Of a stretch of DNA of 10,064 nucleotides, positions 1-6,639 are shown piece after piece (within the stretch, counting starts at the first letter, position 1; each line of letters starts with the position of its first letter). Position numbers and translations under genes: made by a program. The notes beneath the pieces are model-generated. The model saw only the letters and a program-made list of their open reading frames with translations, was not told the origin of the DNA and ran no database searches. Source of the stretch: Neorhizobium sp. UBA7851 (GTDB lineage: Bacteria > Pseudomonadota > Alphaproteobacteria > Rhizobiales > Rhizobiaceae); the NCBI GenBank assembly GCA_002500765.1, contig DLSX01000002.1, forward strand, positions 1-10,064. Reading direction: 5' to 3'.

Positions 1-132
1 GGCGCCAACCGGGCCGCCAACGATTGCACCGGTCACGGCACCGCCCACGGCGCCATTCACCGTGCTCTGCTGGGCGGCGGCACTGGTCGCGAAAGCTGCA
101 AGGGCGGCGGATACCAGGATCATCTTTTTCAT
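1..132 (-). CDS. Small exported glycine-zipper-like protein (N-terminal part)
   Basis: Forty-four residues are visible; the gene runs off the left edge of the window. The start is ATG at 132, with a GGGAG ribosome site about seven bases upstream. Residues 1-20 form a textbook Sec signal peptide: MKKM, then a hydrophobic Ala/Val/Leu stretch ending in a TSAAA|QQ cleavage site. The mature part begins with a Gly/Ala/Val pattern (GAVGGAVTGAIVGGPVGA) in which small residues recur every few positions, as in glycine-zipper proteins that sit in or on membranes. Small periplasmic proteins with this layout are common in rhizobia, and some carry a DUF1236-type C-terminus, but the C-terminus here is outside the window. 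The function is unknown. The upstream region has an EcfG-like promoter, so expression under general stress is likely. The reading frame and signal peptide are clear; the family is inferred. Confidence 0.82.
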   Translation of the reverse strand, partial: MKKMILVSAALAAFATSAAAQQSTVNGAVGGAVTGAIVGGPVGA

Positions 133-162
133 CACACAACTCCCTGTTTGCGATGGCAGGAA

Positions 163-187
163 AACGTGGCGTCTGCAGAGCCGTTCC
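163..187 (-). promoter_or_regulatory. EcfG/RpoE2-type general-stress promoter
   Basis: On the minus strand, GGAAC (187-183) is followed by exactly 16 bases and then CGTT (166-163). This is the -35/-10 pattern known for the alphaproteobacterial general-stress sigma factor EcfG (RpoE2 in Sinorhizobium). The -10 lies 30 bases upstream of the ATG at 132, which fits a short leader carrying the GGGAG ribosome site. All nine consensus bases match, and the element is placed correctly before a small exported protein, a class often found in EcfG regulons. The promoter assignment is an inference from the motif. Confidence 0.68.
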
Positions 188-257
188 GCACCGGGACCTT
201 TGCGTTCGGGGATGCGACTTTGGTCCGGCAGGGTAAAATAGCGATGCCGCGGCCCCA

Positions 258-286
258 TTGACGCCGCGAAGCCGAGGCTTAATTAT
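258..286 (+). promoter_or_regulatory. Possible sigma70-like promoter for the two-component operon
   Basis: TTGACG at 258-263 resembles a -35 box. An AT-rich run (TTAATTAT, 279-286) lies at about the right distance for a -10, but no hexamer there matches TATAAT well. The sensor kinase start follows about 30 bases later. The -35 is good and the -10 poor, so this is a weak call. Confidence 0.3.
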
Positions 287-316
287 CTTCTGCTACTACA
301 TCCCTCCGAGGCTTTC

Positions 317-1717
317 GTGCGCCTACCCAACGTTATCGCTTATTGGACCGGACAGTCGCTCGCCCGCCAGTTTCTGGTTGCCGGCGGGTTCATTTCGATT
401 ATCGCGACCCTGATCGTCGGAACACTGGTCGCCAGCCTCATCGAGGAAGCGGTGACCCGGAACTCGGCCGCCTCGACCGCACTTTACGTCGATAGCATTA
501 TCGCTCCGATCCTGCCGGACATGACGACCACGGAGAAGCTCGACGAGTCCATTGAGCGCGTGCTCGACGAAACGCTCTCGCAAGGCGCGCTCGGGCAGCG
601 CCTAATTTCCTTCCGGCTCTGGCGCAAGGACGGCACGATCCTATATGCCAACGACAAGAAGCTGATGGGGACGAAACTTGCCCCGAGCGAAGATCTGAAG
701 GCAGCCTTCGCCGGAAAAATGGTCTCCGAGTTCAACCGGATCGACCCCGAGGAGATGATCGCGCTGGGCCACCAGACGCAACCACTTCTGGAAATCTACA
801 ATCCCGTGCTTCAGCCCTGGTCCGGCGAGGTCGTTGCGGTATCGGAATTCTATGAAGTGGCGACCGATTTCGAGCGGAGCCTCCAGAATGCGAGATTGCG
901 CGCCTGGCTGGCGGTCATCGCCGTGATCGCAGCAATTTTCTCCCTGCTTTCGCTGATCGTCTTTCGCGGCAGCCGGCTCATCGAACTGCAGCGTGGCCTG
1001 CTCAATGCCCGCGTCGGCGAGCTTTCGCATCTCCTCAAGCAGAACCGGGAACTGCATGCACGCGTTCAGAAGGCGAGCCAGAGAACGACGGCAATCAACG
1101 AACGTTTTTTAAGACGATTGGGAGCCGACCTGCACGACGGGCCGGCACAATTGATTGCCTACGCGTCTCTGCGTATCGACAGTCCCGCCATTTTGGGTGC
1201 TCAGGCGCTGCGCGAAACGCGCGAAGCCGAAGTCTCGTCCATCAAGACCAGCCTGCAGGAAGCGATGCGGGAAATCCGCAGCATCTGCCATGATCTCATT
1301 CTTCCGGAGATCGAAGCCGCAAACTTTCAGGATGTCATCTTGCAGGCCGTGCAACGTCACCGGGAACGGACAGGCATCCCGGTTGCCCTTACAATGGCCG
1401 CAGTCGAGTGGCAGCCAAGCCCGGCGGAAAAAATCTGTGTCTACCGCTTCGTTCAGGAAGCCCTGAACAATGGCTGGCGACATGCGGCAGGAGCGGGCCA
1501 GAAAGTGCTGCAACGTTTGGAGAACGATTGCGTTGTGGTGGATGTCATCGATACAGGCCCCGGCTTCGATCCGTCAAAGGTCAAACCGACAAGCCTCGGC
1601 ATTGCCGGTTTGCGAGAGAGGATCGAAAGCCTTGGCGGCAGGTTCGAAATCGCTTCGAACAGCAGCGGTACGACTGTGACGATGACTTTGAAGATTTGCG
1701 AAACGGAGAAAGCTTGA
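317..1717 (+). CDS. Membrane sensor histidine kinase, NarL/DegS (HPK7) type
   Basis: This 466-residue protein autophosphorylates on a histidine and should pass the phosphate to the regulator encoded immediately downstream. The start is GTG, with GAGG five to six bases upstream. Transmembrane segments lie at about residues 18-42 and 195-216. They enclose a periplasmic sensor domain of roughly 150 residues that I cannot assign to a named fold or ligand. A helical linker (about 217-262) leads to a HisKA_3 dimerisation domain with the phosphoacceptor motif DLHDGPAQ (His273). The C-terminal ATPase domain has an N-box (EALNNGWRHA, 381-390), a G1 box (DTGPGF, from 412) and a G2-like GIAGLRERIESLGG (428-441). 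All catalytic boxes look intact. The stop codon overlaps the start of the response regulator by one base, indicating translational coupling and a cognate pair. The signal sensed cannot be read from the sequence. Confidence 0.93.
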   Translation: MRLPNVIAYWTGQSLARQFLVAGGFISIIATLIVGTLVASLIEEAVTRNSAASTALYVDSIIAPILPDMTTTEKLDESIERVLDETLSQGALGQRLISFRLWRKDGTILYANDKKLMGTKLAPSEDLKAAFAGKMVSEFNRIDPEEMIALGHQTQPLLEIYNPVLQPWSGEVVAVSEFYEVATDFERSLQNARLRAWLAVIAVIAAIFSLLSLIVFRGSRLIELQRGLLNARVGELSHLLKQNRELHARVQKASQRTTAINERFLRRLGADLHDGPAQLIAYASLRIDSPAILGAQALRETREAEVSSIKTSLQEAMREIRSICHDLILPEIEAANFQDVILQAVQRHRERTGIPVALTMAAVEWQPSPAEKICVYRFVQEALNNGWRHAAGAGQKVLQRLENDCVVVDVIDTGPGFDPSKVKPTSLGIAGLRERIESLGGRFEIASNSSGTTVTMTLKICETEKA

Positions 1718-2379
1718 TGACGGATCTGCGGGTTGCCGTATGCGACGATCACCCACTCTTCAGGGAAGGCGTGGCACGTACATTGACCGAACTCGGCTTC
1801 GACATCGTCGCAGAAGGCGGAAGCCGTGACGATGCGATCGAAATCGCCCAGCGGCACCAACCCGACATTCTTCTGATGGATATCTCGATGCCGGGCGGCG
1901 GCCTCGGGGCAATCGCGCCAATCCTTGCCGAACGGCCCGACCAGAATATCGTGATGCTTACGGTGTCGGAGACCAGCGACGACATCCGACAGGCCTTGCA
2001 GGACGGTGCCAAGGGTTATGTGCTGAAGGGAATAGGATCCGGCTCGCTTGCGGAAATCCTTCGCTCGATCGCCGCCGGAGAAGGTTACGTGGCTCCGGCG
2101 CTTTCGGCAAAGCTTCTGTCAGAACCATCGGTGTCGGCCGATCAAGACAGCCTTTCCGCTGCCATGCGTGACCTGACGACGCGTGAACGCGAGGTTCTCG
2201 GGCTTGCCGCCGAAGGGCTCAGCAACAAGGCTATAGCAATCGAGCTCGACCTGCATGAAAAGACGGTCAAGCACCACATGACGCGCATCTTCGCCAAACT
2301 GGATGTCAGCAACCGAACGGCTGCGGCAATTGCCTGGAACGAGGCCATCCGTGAAAATTCGGGGCGGGCGGTTTCCTGA
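1717..2379 (+). CDS. NarL/FixJ-family response regulator
   Basis: This 220-residue transcription factor is the cognate regulator of the upstream kinase. An open frame extends far upstream inside the kinase gene, but ATG at 1717 is the right start: the receiver domain begins there (MTDLRVAVCDDHPLFREG), GGAGA lies just upstream, and the TGATG overlap with the kinase stop is typical of such pairs. The receiver has the acidic pair Asp10/Asp11, phosphoacceptor Asp55 (LLMDISMPG), Thr82 and Lys104, all canonical. A LuxR-type helix-turn-helix spans about 152-207 (LTTREREVLGLAAEGLSNK, then EKTVKHHMTRIFAKLDVSNR). It should bind DNA as a phosphorylated dimer. Targets are not identifiable here. The next gene lies only 24 bp downstream on the opposite strand, and no clear terminator hairpin with a T-tract is visible between them. 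Confidence 0.94.
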   Translation: MTDLRVAVCDDHPLFREGVARTLTELGFDIVAEGGSRDDAIEIAQRHQPDILLMDISMPGGGLGAIAPILAERPDQNIVMLTVSETSDDIRQALQDGAKGYVLKGIGSGSLAEILRSIAAGEGYVAPALSAKLLSEPSVSADQDSLSAAMRDLTTREREVLGLAAEGLSNKAIAIELDLHEKTVKHHMTRIFAKLDVSNRTAAAIAWNEAIRENSGRAVS

Positions 2380-2403
2380 TACTGTCTGACGCCCGGGCAT
2401 CGT

Positions 2404-2862
2404 TTACTTGACCAATGAACGCAATCTGTCCAGATCGGACTTGGTCGCTGTCCTATTGACGATGGTTCTGCCACTCCGGTCGCGCATCACGTAACGACCG
2501 CGATCGTTGACTTCCTCCGCGATGCCGTTGCCGTGCCTTACCCGGATTTCGCTGCGGTCGGCGCTGACGGCACCACTTCGCGACCGACTGTCTCCGGTAT
2601 CTGTTTCGGCCGCAGAGATTGAGCTGCGACCGCGATTGTTTGAGTTGCCGTTCCCGCGACTGTCACCGTTCCTGGAGCCGCCATCTTTGCCGGAGCCACC
2701 GCGATCACCGCTGCTGTCACCACCGCGGCTGCTCCCGTTTCCGCGTCCCTCTCCACCATTGCGCGCAATCGCGGAATTTGCGCCGAGCGGCGCAAGGCCC
2801 GAGAAAAGGGTGAGCATCAGGCCGGAAATGATCTGTCGGCGGGAGTGGATGGCAACCTCCAT
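2404..2862 (-). CDS. Exported low-complexity Ser/Gly/Arg/Asn-rich protein
   Basis: This is a 152-residue protein of unknown function. Residues 7-14 read HSRRQIIS, a twin-arginine-like motif, followed by a hydrophobic stretch (about 12-29) and an A-I-A cleavage site near residue 33. Tat export is therefore plausible, with Sec the alternative. Residues 34-82 are very rich in Gly, Ser, Arg, Asn and Asp and are probably disordered. The C-terminal 45 residues (from about 104) are more ordinary, with charged, possibly beta-forming sequence (RVRHGNGIAEEV, GRYVMRDRSGRTIVNR) and a short helix (SDLDRLRSL). This part is the likely conserved domain. I recall similar short proteins in rhizobia but know no named family. 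The ATG at 2862 has no strong ribosome site upstream; GGAGG falls just inside the frame, so the start is less certain than the frame. It converges on the response regulator. Confidence 0.72.
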   Translation of the reverse strand: MEVAIHSRRQIISGLMLTLFSGLAPLGANSAIARNGGEGRGNGSSRGGDSSGDRGGSGKDGGSRNGDSRGNGNSNNRGRSSISAAETDTGDSRSRSGAVSADRSEIRVRHGNGIAEEVNDRGRYVMRDRSGRTIVNRTATKSDLDRLRSLVK

Positions 2863-2898
2863 CAGACAAGAGTCAGCAATCGGATCGTACCATCATGC

Positions 2899-2923
2899 AA
2901 CATCTGAACCCAGCCATAGTTCC
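2899..2923 (-). promoter_or_regulatory. Possible EcfG-like promoter before the Ser/Gly/Arg-rich protein
   Basis: GGAAC (2923-2919) is followed by 16 bases and TGTT (2902-2899), which fits the looser Sinorhizobium RpoE2 description GGAAC-N18-TT but has T in place of the first C of CGTT. The -10 would lie about 37 bases before the ATG at 2862, a reasonable leader. The -35 is perfect and the -10 partial, so a chance match remains possible. Confidence 0.36.
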
Positions 2924-2970
2924 GCCATGGGACCTTTGCGAATGCCTGAACTGGACCATAGTCCGACCAT
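2904..2970. repeat. Imperfect 25-bp direct repeat, two copies 42 bp apart
   Basis: Copies lie at 2904-2928 and 2946-2970. By eye 18 of 25 positions match, in blocks CTGAAC, CCATAGT and CCAT; a one-base shift near the end improves the match. The offset of 42 bp equals four helical turns. The pair sits between the Ser/Gly/Arg-rich gene and the upstream AI-2E gene. The proximal copy contains the candidate GGAAC -35 element. It could be a tandem binding site or the remnant of a local duplication. Confidence 0.45.
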
Positions 2971-2987
2971 ATTTACCAAAAATGGCC

Positions 2988-4043
2988 TCAGTCCGCCACG
3001 CTGCCATCGCCACGTCGCTCCTTTTCGAAAAGCGACCATGCCGAGATGAAAAGGGCTGCAATCAACGGGCCGATGACAAAACCGTTGACCCCGAAAAGCG
3101 AAATCCCTCCAACCGTCGAAATCAGCACGACATAATCCGGAAGCCGTGTTTCCTTGCCGACCAGTGGCGGCCGGAGGATATTGTCGATGAGGCCGATCAC
3201 GAATACGCCGACGGCTACGATGACCACGGCTTTCAAAACCTCTCCCGTGACGGCCAGATAGATCGCCGTCGGCACCCAGACGAGCGCAGCCCCGACTGCG
3301 GGTACCAGTGACAGGATGACCATCAGAACACCCCAGAGAAGTGCCGGCTGAACGCCCAGAAACCAGAAGGTGATTCCACCGATCAGGCCCTGGAGAATGG
3401 CGATGATGATATTGCCTCTGACGGTTGCCCGCACGACCGAGGCGAACTTCCCCATGAATTGGGTCGTGTGCTCATCGCTCAGGGGCGCCGCGCTTCGGAT
3501 TGTCGCCGCCAGAGAGCGCCCGTCGCGAAACAGGAAGAACAGGAGGTAGAGCATCAGGCCGAAGGCGATGAAGAATTCCGCAGTGCTCTGACCGAAGTTC
3601 AAGGCACGTCCGGCGAAGAAGCTCCCTCCCTGCATGAGGGAGGAAGAAAAGCGATCGCGCAAGGCTGCGAAGCCTCCGTTCTCGATAGTCTGTAGCCAAT
3701 CCTGCATGAAGGTGGGAAGCGCCGTCACGACTTGGTTGAGCATTTGGTTGAGGTCTATCTGCCCGCTTGAAATCCTCTGGTAGAGGCCGGTCCCTTCCTG
3801 GATGAGCGAAGCGAGAATCGCCAACCCCGGCAGGATGACAAGGCAGAGGCAGATCAACACGGAAAGAACTGCTGCAATATTGCGTCGACCGCCAAGCATT
3901 GCTTCCAGCCTCGAATAGAGCGGGAAGAAGATGATCGCAAAGACCACCGCCCAGAAAACTGCGGAATAGAACGGAATGAGGACTGCGATGAATGCCAGCG
4001 TGACGAAGACGAGGAGAATATAAAAGCTGACGCGCTGAACCAC
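2988..4043 (-). CDS. AI-2E (UPF0118/PerM) family membrane transporter
   Basis: This 351-residue inner-membrane protein has the usual family length. It uses a GTG start at 4043 with AGGATGGGAT just upstream; the nearby ATG at 4054 is in another frame. Hydrophobic segments lie at about 8-42, 56-80, 155-173, 208-228, 232-260, 267-287 and 306-336, with a soluble stretch of about 75 residues (81-154) after the first group, the typical topology. Family signatures include LVPAVGAALVWVP (246-258), the conserved DNILRP (287-292) and the C-terminal GVNGFVIGPLIAALF. Family members include the E. coli AI-2 exporter TqsA, but others move ions or have unknown substrates, so autoinducer export should not be assumed. 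A terminator-like hairpin separates it from the upstream dehydrogenase gene, so it is probably transcribed from its own promoter in 4044-4094. Confidence 0.9.
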   Translation of the reverse strand: MVQRVSFYILLVFVTLAFIAVLIPFYSAVFWAVVFAIIFFPLYSRLEAMLGGRRNIAAVLSVLICLCLVILPGLAILASLIQEGTGLYQRISSGQIDLNQMLNQVVTALPTFMQDWLQTIENGGFAALRDRFSSSLMQGGSFFAGRALNFGQSTAEFFIAFGLMLYLLFFLFRDGRSLAATIRSAAPLSDEHTTQFMGKFASVVRATVRGNIIIAILQGLIGGITFWFLGVQPALLWGVLMVILSLVPAVGAALVWVPTAIYLAVTGEVLKAVVIVAVGVFVIGLIDNILRPPLVGKETRLPDYVVLISTVGGISLFGVNGFVIGPLIAALFISAWSLFEKERRGDGSVAD

Positions 4044-4090
4044 GAATATCCCATCCTGCGACTTGTTTTTGCGCAGACAGAGATAACGCG

Positions 4091-4134
4091 CAAAATCGAT
4101 CCGTCTACAGATCTTAATCTGCTGACGGATCGAT
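4091..4134 (-). terminator. Hairpin terminator after the semialdehyde dehydrogenase gene
   Basis: ATCGATCCGTC (4095-4105) and GACGGATCGAT (4124-4134) are perfect 11-bp inverted repeats. Inside them CAGAT/ATCTG form a second five-pair stem with a four-base CTTA loop, separated from the outer stem by a two-by-two internal loop. Read on the minus strand the structure is followed by TTTTGCGCG; part of the T-run belongs to the stem, so the tail is short. It lies 45 bp past the stop of the minus-strand dehydrogenase and is well placed to end that transcript. The weak T-tract leaves some doubt over intrinsic termination. Confidence 0.6.
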
Positions 4135-4179
4135 CGCAGGTCTTTTACGTTTCGACGGCTGTCCGTGCCGCCGCCAACA

Positions 4180-5613
4180 TCAGGCGAGAGTGTAGGCCGT
4201 CTTCACAACGGTGAAGAATTCGGCTGCATATTTGCCCTGCTCACGCGGACCGAACGACGAGGCCTTGCGACCGCCGAACGGAACGTGGAAATCGACACCC
4301 GCTGTCGGCAGGTTGACCATCACCATACCGGCTTCCGAGTTGCGCTTGAAATGTGTTGCATATTTCAGGCTTGTCGTCGCGATACCTGCGGACAGGCCAA
4401 ACGGCGTATCGTTGGCCATGGCAAGCGCTTCATCATAGTCCTTGACGCGGATGACACTGACGACCGGACCGAAAATCTCTTCGCGGCTGATGCGCATTTC
4501 ATTCGTCGCTTCGGTGAACAGCGTCGGCTGCAGGAAGAAGCCGGGTGTATCCCGTTCGAGACGCTCCCCACCGAAAGCGAGCTTTGCGCCTTCCTTGACA
4601 CCGATCTCAATGTAATCGGTGTCCTGTTTCAACTGCCTTACATCGACCACCGGGCCGACATGGGTCTCGGGCTTCAAGGCGTGCCCGACCTGAATGCCCT
4701 TCATCCGCTCGGTCAGGGCATCGACGAACTTGTCGTGGATGCCTTCGGTGACGATCAGACGTGAAGACGCCGTGCAACGCTGGCCAGTGGAGAAGAAACC
4801 GGAATTTGCGGCAGCTTCTACGGCAACGCCGAGATCGGCATCGTCGAGAACGATCATCGGGTTCTTGCCGCCCATTTCCAGCTGGAACTTGCGGTTATGC
4901 TCGATGGAGGCTGCGGCCACGCGCTTGCCGGTACCAGTTGAGCCCGTGAATGTAATGCCCGCAATATCGGGGCTCTCGAGCATCGTCTGACCGACTACGG
5001 AACCCGGGCCCATCACCAGATTGAGCACGCCCTTCGGAAGACCGGCACGGTGAAGGATATCGACGATCGCCCAGGAGCAGCCGGGCACGAGCTCCGCCGG
5101 CTTGAAGACCACGGTGTTACCATAGCAGAGCGCCGGCGCGATCTTCCACGCAGGGATCGCGATCGGAAAATTCCACGGCGTGATGATGCCGATGACACCA
5201 AGCGGCTCGCGCGTGATTTCCACCCCGATGCCCGGCCTTGCCGATGGCAGGACTTCGCCCGCCAGACGCAGCGTCTCGCCTGCGAAGAAATCGAAGATCT
5301 GCGCGGCCCGCGTAACCTCACCGATACCTTCGGCCAGCGTCTTGCCCTCCTCGCGGGAGAGAAGCGTACCGAGTTCCTGCTTGCGGGCGAGGATTTCGTC
5401 CGCGGTTTTCTTCAAGATCCCATGGCGCTCGAGAATTCCGGAACGCGACCAGGCGGGAAAAGCAGCCTTTGCAGCAGCAATCGCTTGTTTGACGTCATCC
5501 GCACTTGCCTGCGCGTAAAGTCCGACAATGTCATTGGTGTCGGACGGATTGACGTTTTCCGAGCCGGTAGTGCCGACCCATTCGCCAGCGATGAGATTTT
5601 GATGGATGGTCAT
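4180..5613 (-). CDS. Alpha-ketoglutaric semialdehyde dehydrogenase (2,5-dioxovalerate dehydrogenase)
   Basis: This is a 477-residue cytoplasmic aldehyde dehydrogenase. It should oxidise 2,5-dioxopentanoate to 2-oxoglutarate with NAD(P)+, the last step of oxidative uronate/aldarate or pentose breakdown. The frame is open well upstream, but ATG at 5613 is chosen because GGAAGGA precedes it and the family N-terminus starts there (NLIAGEWV). Visible motifs are the catalytic Asn148 (PWNF), Lys171 (FKPAE), the nucleotide loop FTGSTGTG (222-229), general base Glu246 (LEMGGKNP), nucleophile Cys280 (GQRCTASSR) and Glu379 (EEIFGP), all intact. From memory it closely resembles Bacillus YcbD-type enzymes of glucarate catabolism. 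The uronate dehydrogenase gene 82 bp upstream on the same strand supports the substrate. Succinic semialdehyde is an alternative substrate that motifs alone do not exclude. Confidence 0.88.
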   Translation of the reverse strand: MTIHQNLIAGEWVGTTGSENVNPSDTNDIVGLYAQASADDVKQAIAAAKAAFPAWSRSGILERHGILKKTADEILARKQELGTLLSREEGKTLAEGIGEVTRAAQIFDFFAGETLRLAGEVLPSARPGIGVEITREPLGVIGIITPWNFPIAIPAWKIAPALCYGNTVVFKPAELVPGCSWAIVDILHRAGLPKGVLNLVMGPGSVVGQTMLESPDIAGITFTGSTGTGKRVAAASIEHNRKFQLEMGGKNPMIVLDDADLGVAVEAAANSGFFSTGQRCTASSRLIVTEGIHDKFVDALTERMKGIQVGHALKPETHVGPVVDVRQLKQDTDYIEIGVKEGAKLAFGGERLERDTPGFFLQPTLFTEATNEMRISREEIFGPVVSVIRVKDYDEALAMANDTPFGLSAGIATTSLKYATHFKRNSEAGMVMVNLPTAGVDFHVPFGGRKASSFGPREQGKYAAEFFTVVKTAYTLA

Positions 5614-5695
5614 GCTTTTTCCTTCCCAAGCAGCCTGCTTCAAAACAACCTGTACGGCCGTGACGATGAATGGAGGGCGTCCGTGAACGATGTTA

Positions 5696-6496
5696 TCAGC
5701 TGTCGTCCGGATGGCCAGCGCCCGCAAAGGCTCCGCCCTGATAAATAACCATGGGATCATTCGGGTCCTGAACACCGGTCGCGGCTTCCACCTCGACACG
5801 CCATTTGTCGGAACTGTCCTGAGGTTGCCAGCCGAGAAAATCTGCGTTGCTGTTATCCCACCACGACGTCTCGTTGGCGGATGCGCCATAAACGATCGTA
5901 TGAGCCAATCGGGGCGCCAGAAACGCTTTTTCGCATAGAGAGACGAAGTCGCGATAGCTCAACCATGTCGCCAGCATGCGTGGATTTAGCGGTCTATCGA
6001 AACAGGAGCCGATACGCAGCGAAAGCGTCTCCTGGCCGAACTTGTCATAGTACATGCTGGCGACGGCCTCGCCGAAAACCTTGGAAACACCGTAGAGCGA
6101 ATCTGGACGGGGATAGACCGTATTGTCGATTTTTTCATCCTGGCGATAATAGCCGACAACATGATTGGAGCTGGCGAATACGATGCGCGGCTTGCCCTGA
6201 TGCCGGGCCGCTTCATAAAGATTGTAAAGGCCGATGATATTGCCCTGAAGAACAAGATCGAAGGATCGCTCGACAGACACGCCGCCGAGATGAATGATAC
6301 CGTCAACTCCTTCCAGAAGCCGCATGACTCCCGGGGCATCCGCCAGATTGCATCTGACGAAGCTTTCCCTGGAGTTGAGATCCGAGACATCACCGAGGTC
6401 TGACAGCACGACCCTCTCCGCCAACCGCAACAGCAGCGGACGGATGCTCTGACCGACGCCACCTGCGGCGCCCGTCAGCAACAATTTCTTCAGCAT
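5696..6496 (-). CDS. udh: Uronate dehydrogenase
   Basis: This 266-residue NAD+-dependent short-chain (extended-type) dehydrogenase should oxidise D-galacturonate or D-glucuronate to the aldarolactone, the entry step of the oxidative uronate pathway. ATG at 6496 is preceded by GGGGAGG. The N-terminal Rossmann motif TGAAGGVG (8-15) is followed by Asp33 at the end of beta-2, favouring NAD+. Ser109/Ser110 (ASSNHVVGYY), Tyr135 and Lys139 (YGVSK) form the catalytic set. The substrate-side stretches IIHLGGVSVE, LQGNIIGLYNLYEAAR, RIGSC and GASANETSWWDNS match the Agrobacterium Udh I remember, as does the length (265 there). It is followed after 82 bp by the semialdehyde dehydrogenase that ends the same pathway. 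The lactonase or isomerase, aldarate dehydratase and keto-deoxy-glucarate dehydratase are absent here and must lie elsewhere. A promoter and dyad sit in the 143-bp upstream gap. Confidence 0.92.
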   Translation of the reverse strand: MLKKLLLTGAAGGVGQSIRPLLLRLAERVVLSDLGDVSDLNSRESFVRCNLADAPGVMRLLEGVDGIIHLGGVSVERSFDLVLQGNIIGLYNLYEAARHQGKPRIVFASSNHVVGYYRQDEKIDNTVYPRPDSLYGVSKVFGEAVASMYYDKFGQETLSLRIGSCFDRPLNPRMLATWLSYRDFVSLCEKAFLAPRLAHTIVYGASANETSWWDNSNADFLGWQPQDSSDKWRVEVEAATGVQDPNDPMVIYQGGAFAGAGHPDDS

Positions 6497-6538
6497 ATAT
6501 CCTCCCCAGGACGGGCCTTACCGGCTTGCCGCCAGCCT

Positions 6539-6552
6539 TGTCATACATGACA
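6539..6552. promoter_or_regulatory. Candidate operator dyad before udh
   Basis: TGTCATACATGACA is an inverted repeat of TGTCAT/ATGACA around a two-base centre. On the minus strand it starts nine bases after the -10 box of the proposed udh promoter, so it covers the transcription start. This position suits a repressor. The size and symmetry resemble GntR/FadR-type sites, which often govern uronate genes, but no regulator gene lies in the window. Confidence 0.45.
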
Positions 6553-6561
6553 GCAAAATAG

Positions 6562-6589
6562 ATACTACAAGTGGGAGGTGTGGCGTCAA
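6562..6589 (-). promoter_or_regulatory. Sigma70-like promoter for udh
   Basis: On the minus strand, TTGACG (6589-6584) is followed by 16 bases and TAGTAT (6567-6562), a -35/-10 pair at near-standard spacing. It lies about 66 bases upstream of the udh ATG, with the dyad at 6539-6552 over the predicted start of transcription. It implies that udh and the dehydrogenase after it can be transcribed separately from the ureidoglycine aminohydrolase gene upstream. Confidence 0.45.
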
Positions 6590-6618
6590 CAAGTTTATCA
6601 TCAACGCCTTAAATTCAT

Positions 6619-6633
6619 GACGGAGCAACCGTC
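6619..6633 (-). terminator. Weak hairpin after the ureidoglycine aminohydrolase gene
   Basis: GACGG and CCGTC (five pairs, AGCAA/TTGCT loop) lie just past the stop at 6640. Read on the minus strand they are followed by ATGAATTT, a poor T-tract. The element is well placed but short and may not terminate. Confidence 0.22.
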
Positions 6634-6639
6634 TGCGTC

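Noticed and set aside
24..236. Plus-strand 70-codon frame near the left edge
   Set aside because: It overlaps the exported protein and its promoter on the opposite strand and is Arg/His-rich without a ribosome site or domain.
1408..1716. In-frame upstream extension of the response regulator
   Set aside because: The extension lies wholly inside the kinase gene. The receiver fold begins at the ATG at 1717, which overlaps the kinase stop with a ribosome site just before it.
2391..2398. GCCCGGGC palindrome between the convergent response regulator and the Ser/Gly/Arg-rich gene, considered as a bidirectional terminator
   Set aside because: It is a perfect eight-base palindrome with no loop and no T-tract on either side, so it cannot fold as a terminator hairpin.
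2507..3049. Plus-strand Pro/Ser-rich 180-codon frame
   Set aside because: It is the complement of the Gly/Ser/Arg-rich gene, and the composition simply mirrors that low-complexity region. The minus-strand frame has a signal peptide and this one has nothing similar.
5628..5640. AAGCAG-C-CTGCTT inverted repeat before the dehydrogenase ribosome site
   Set aside because: The one-base centre is too small for an RNA hairpin, and six-base dyads of this kind occur by chance. No promoter fits around it.
4165..5748. Long plus-strand open frames opposite the dehydrogenase
   Set aside because: They are antisense shadows of a strongly conserved aldehyde dehydrogenase, typical of high-G+C DNA, and show no recognisable motifs.
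5614..5889. In-frame upstream extension of the semialdehyde dehydrogenase
   Set aside because: It would run into the end of udh in another frame. The family N-terminus and a GGAAGGA site point to ATG 5613.
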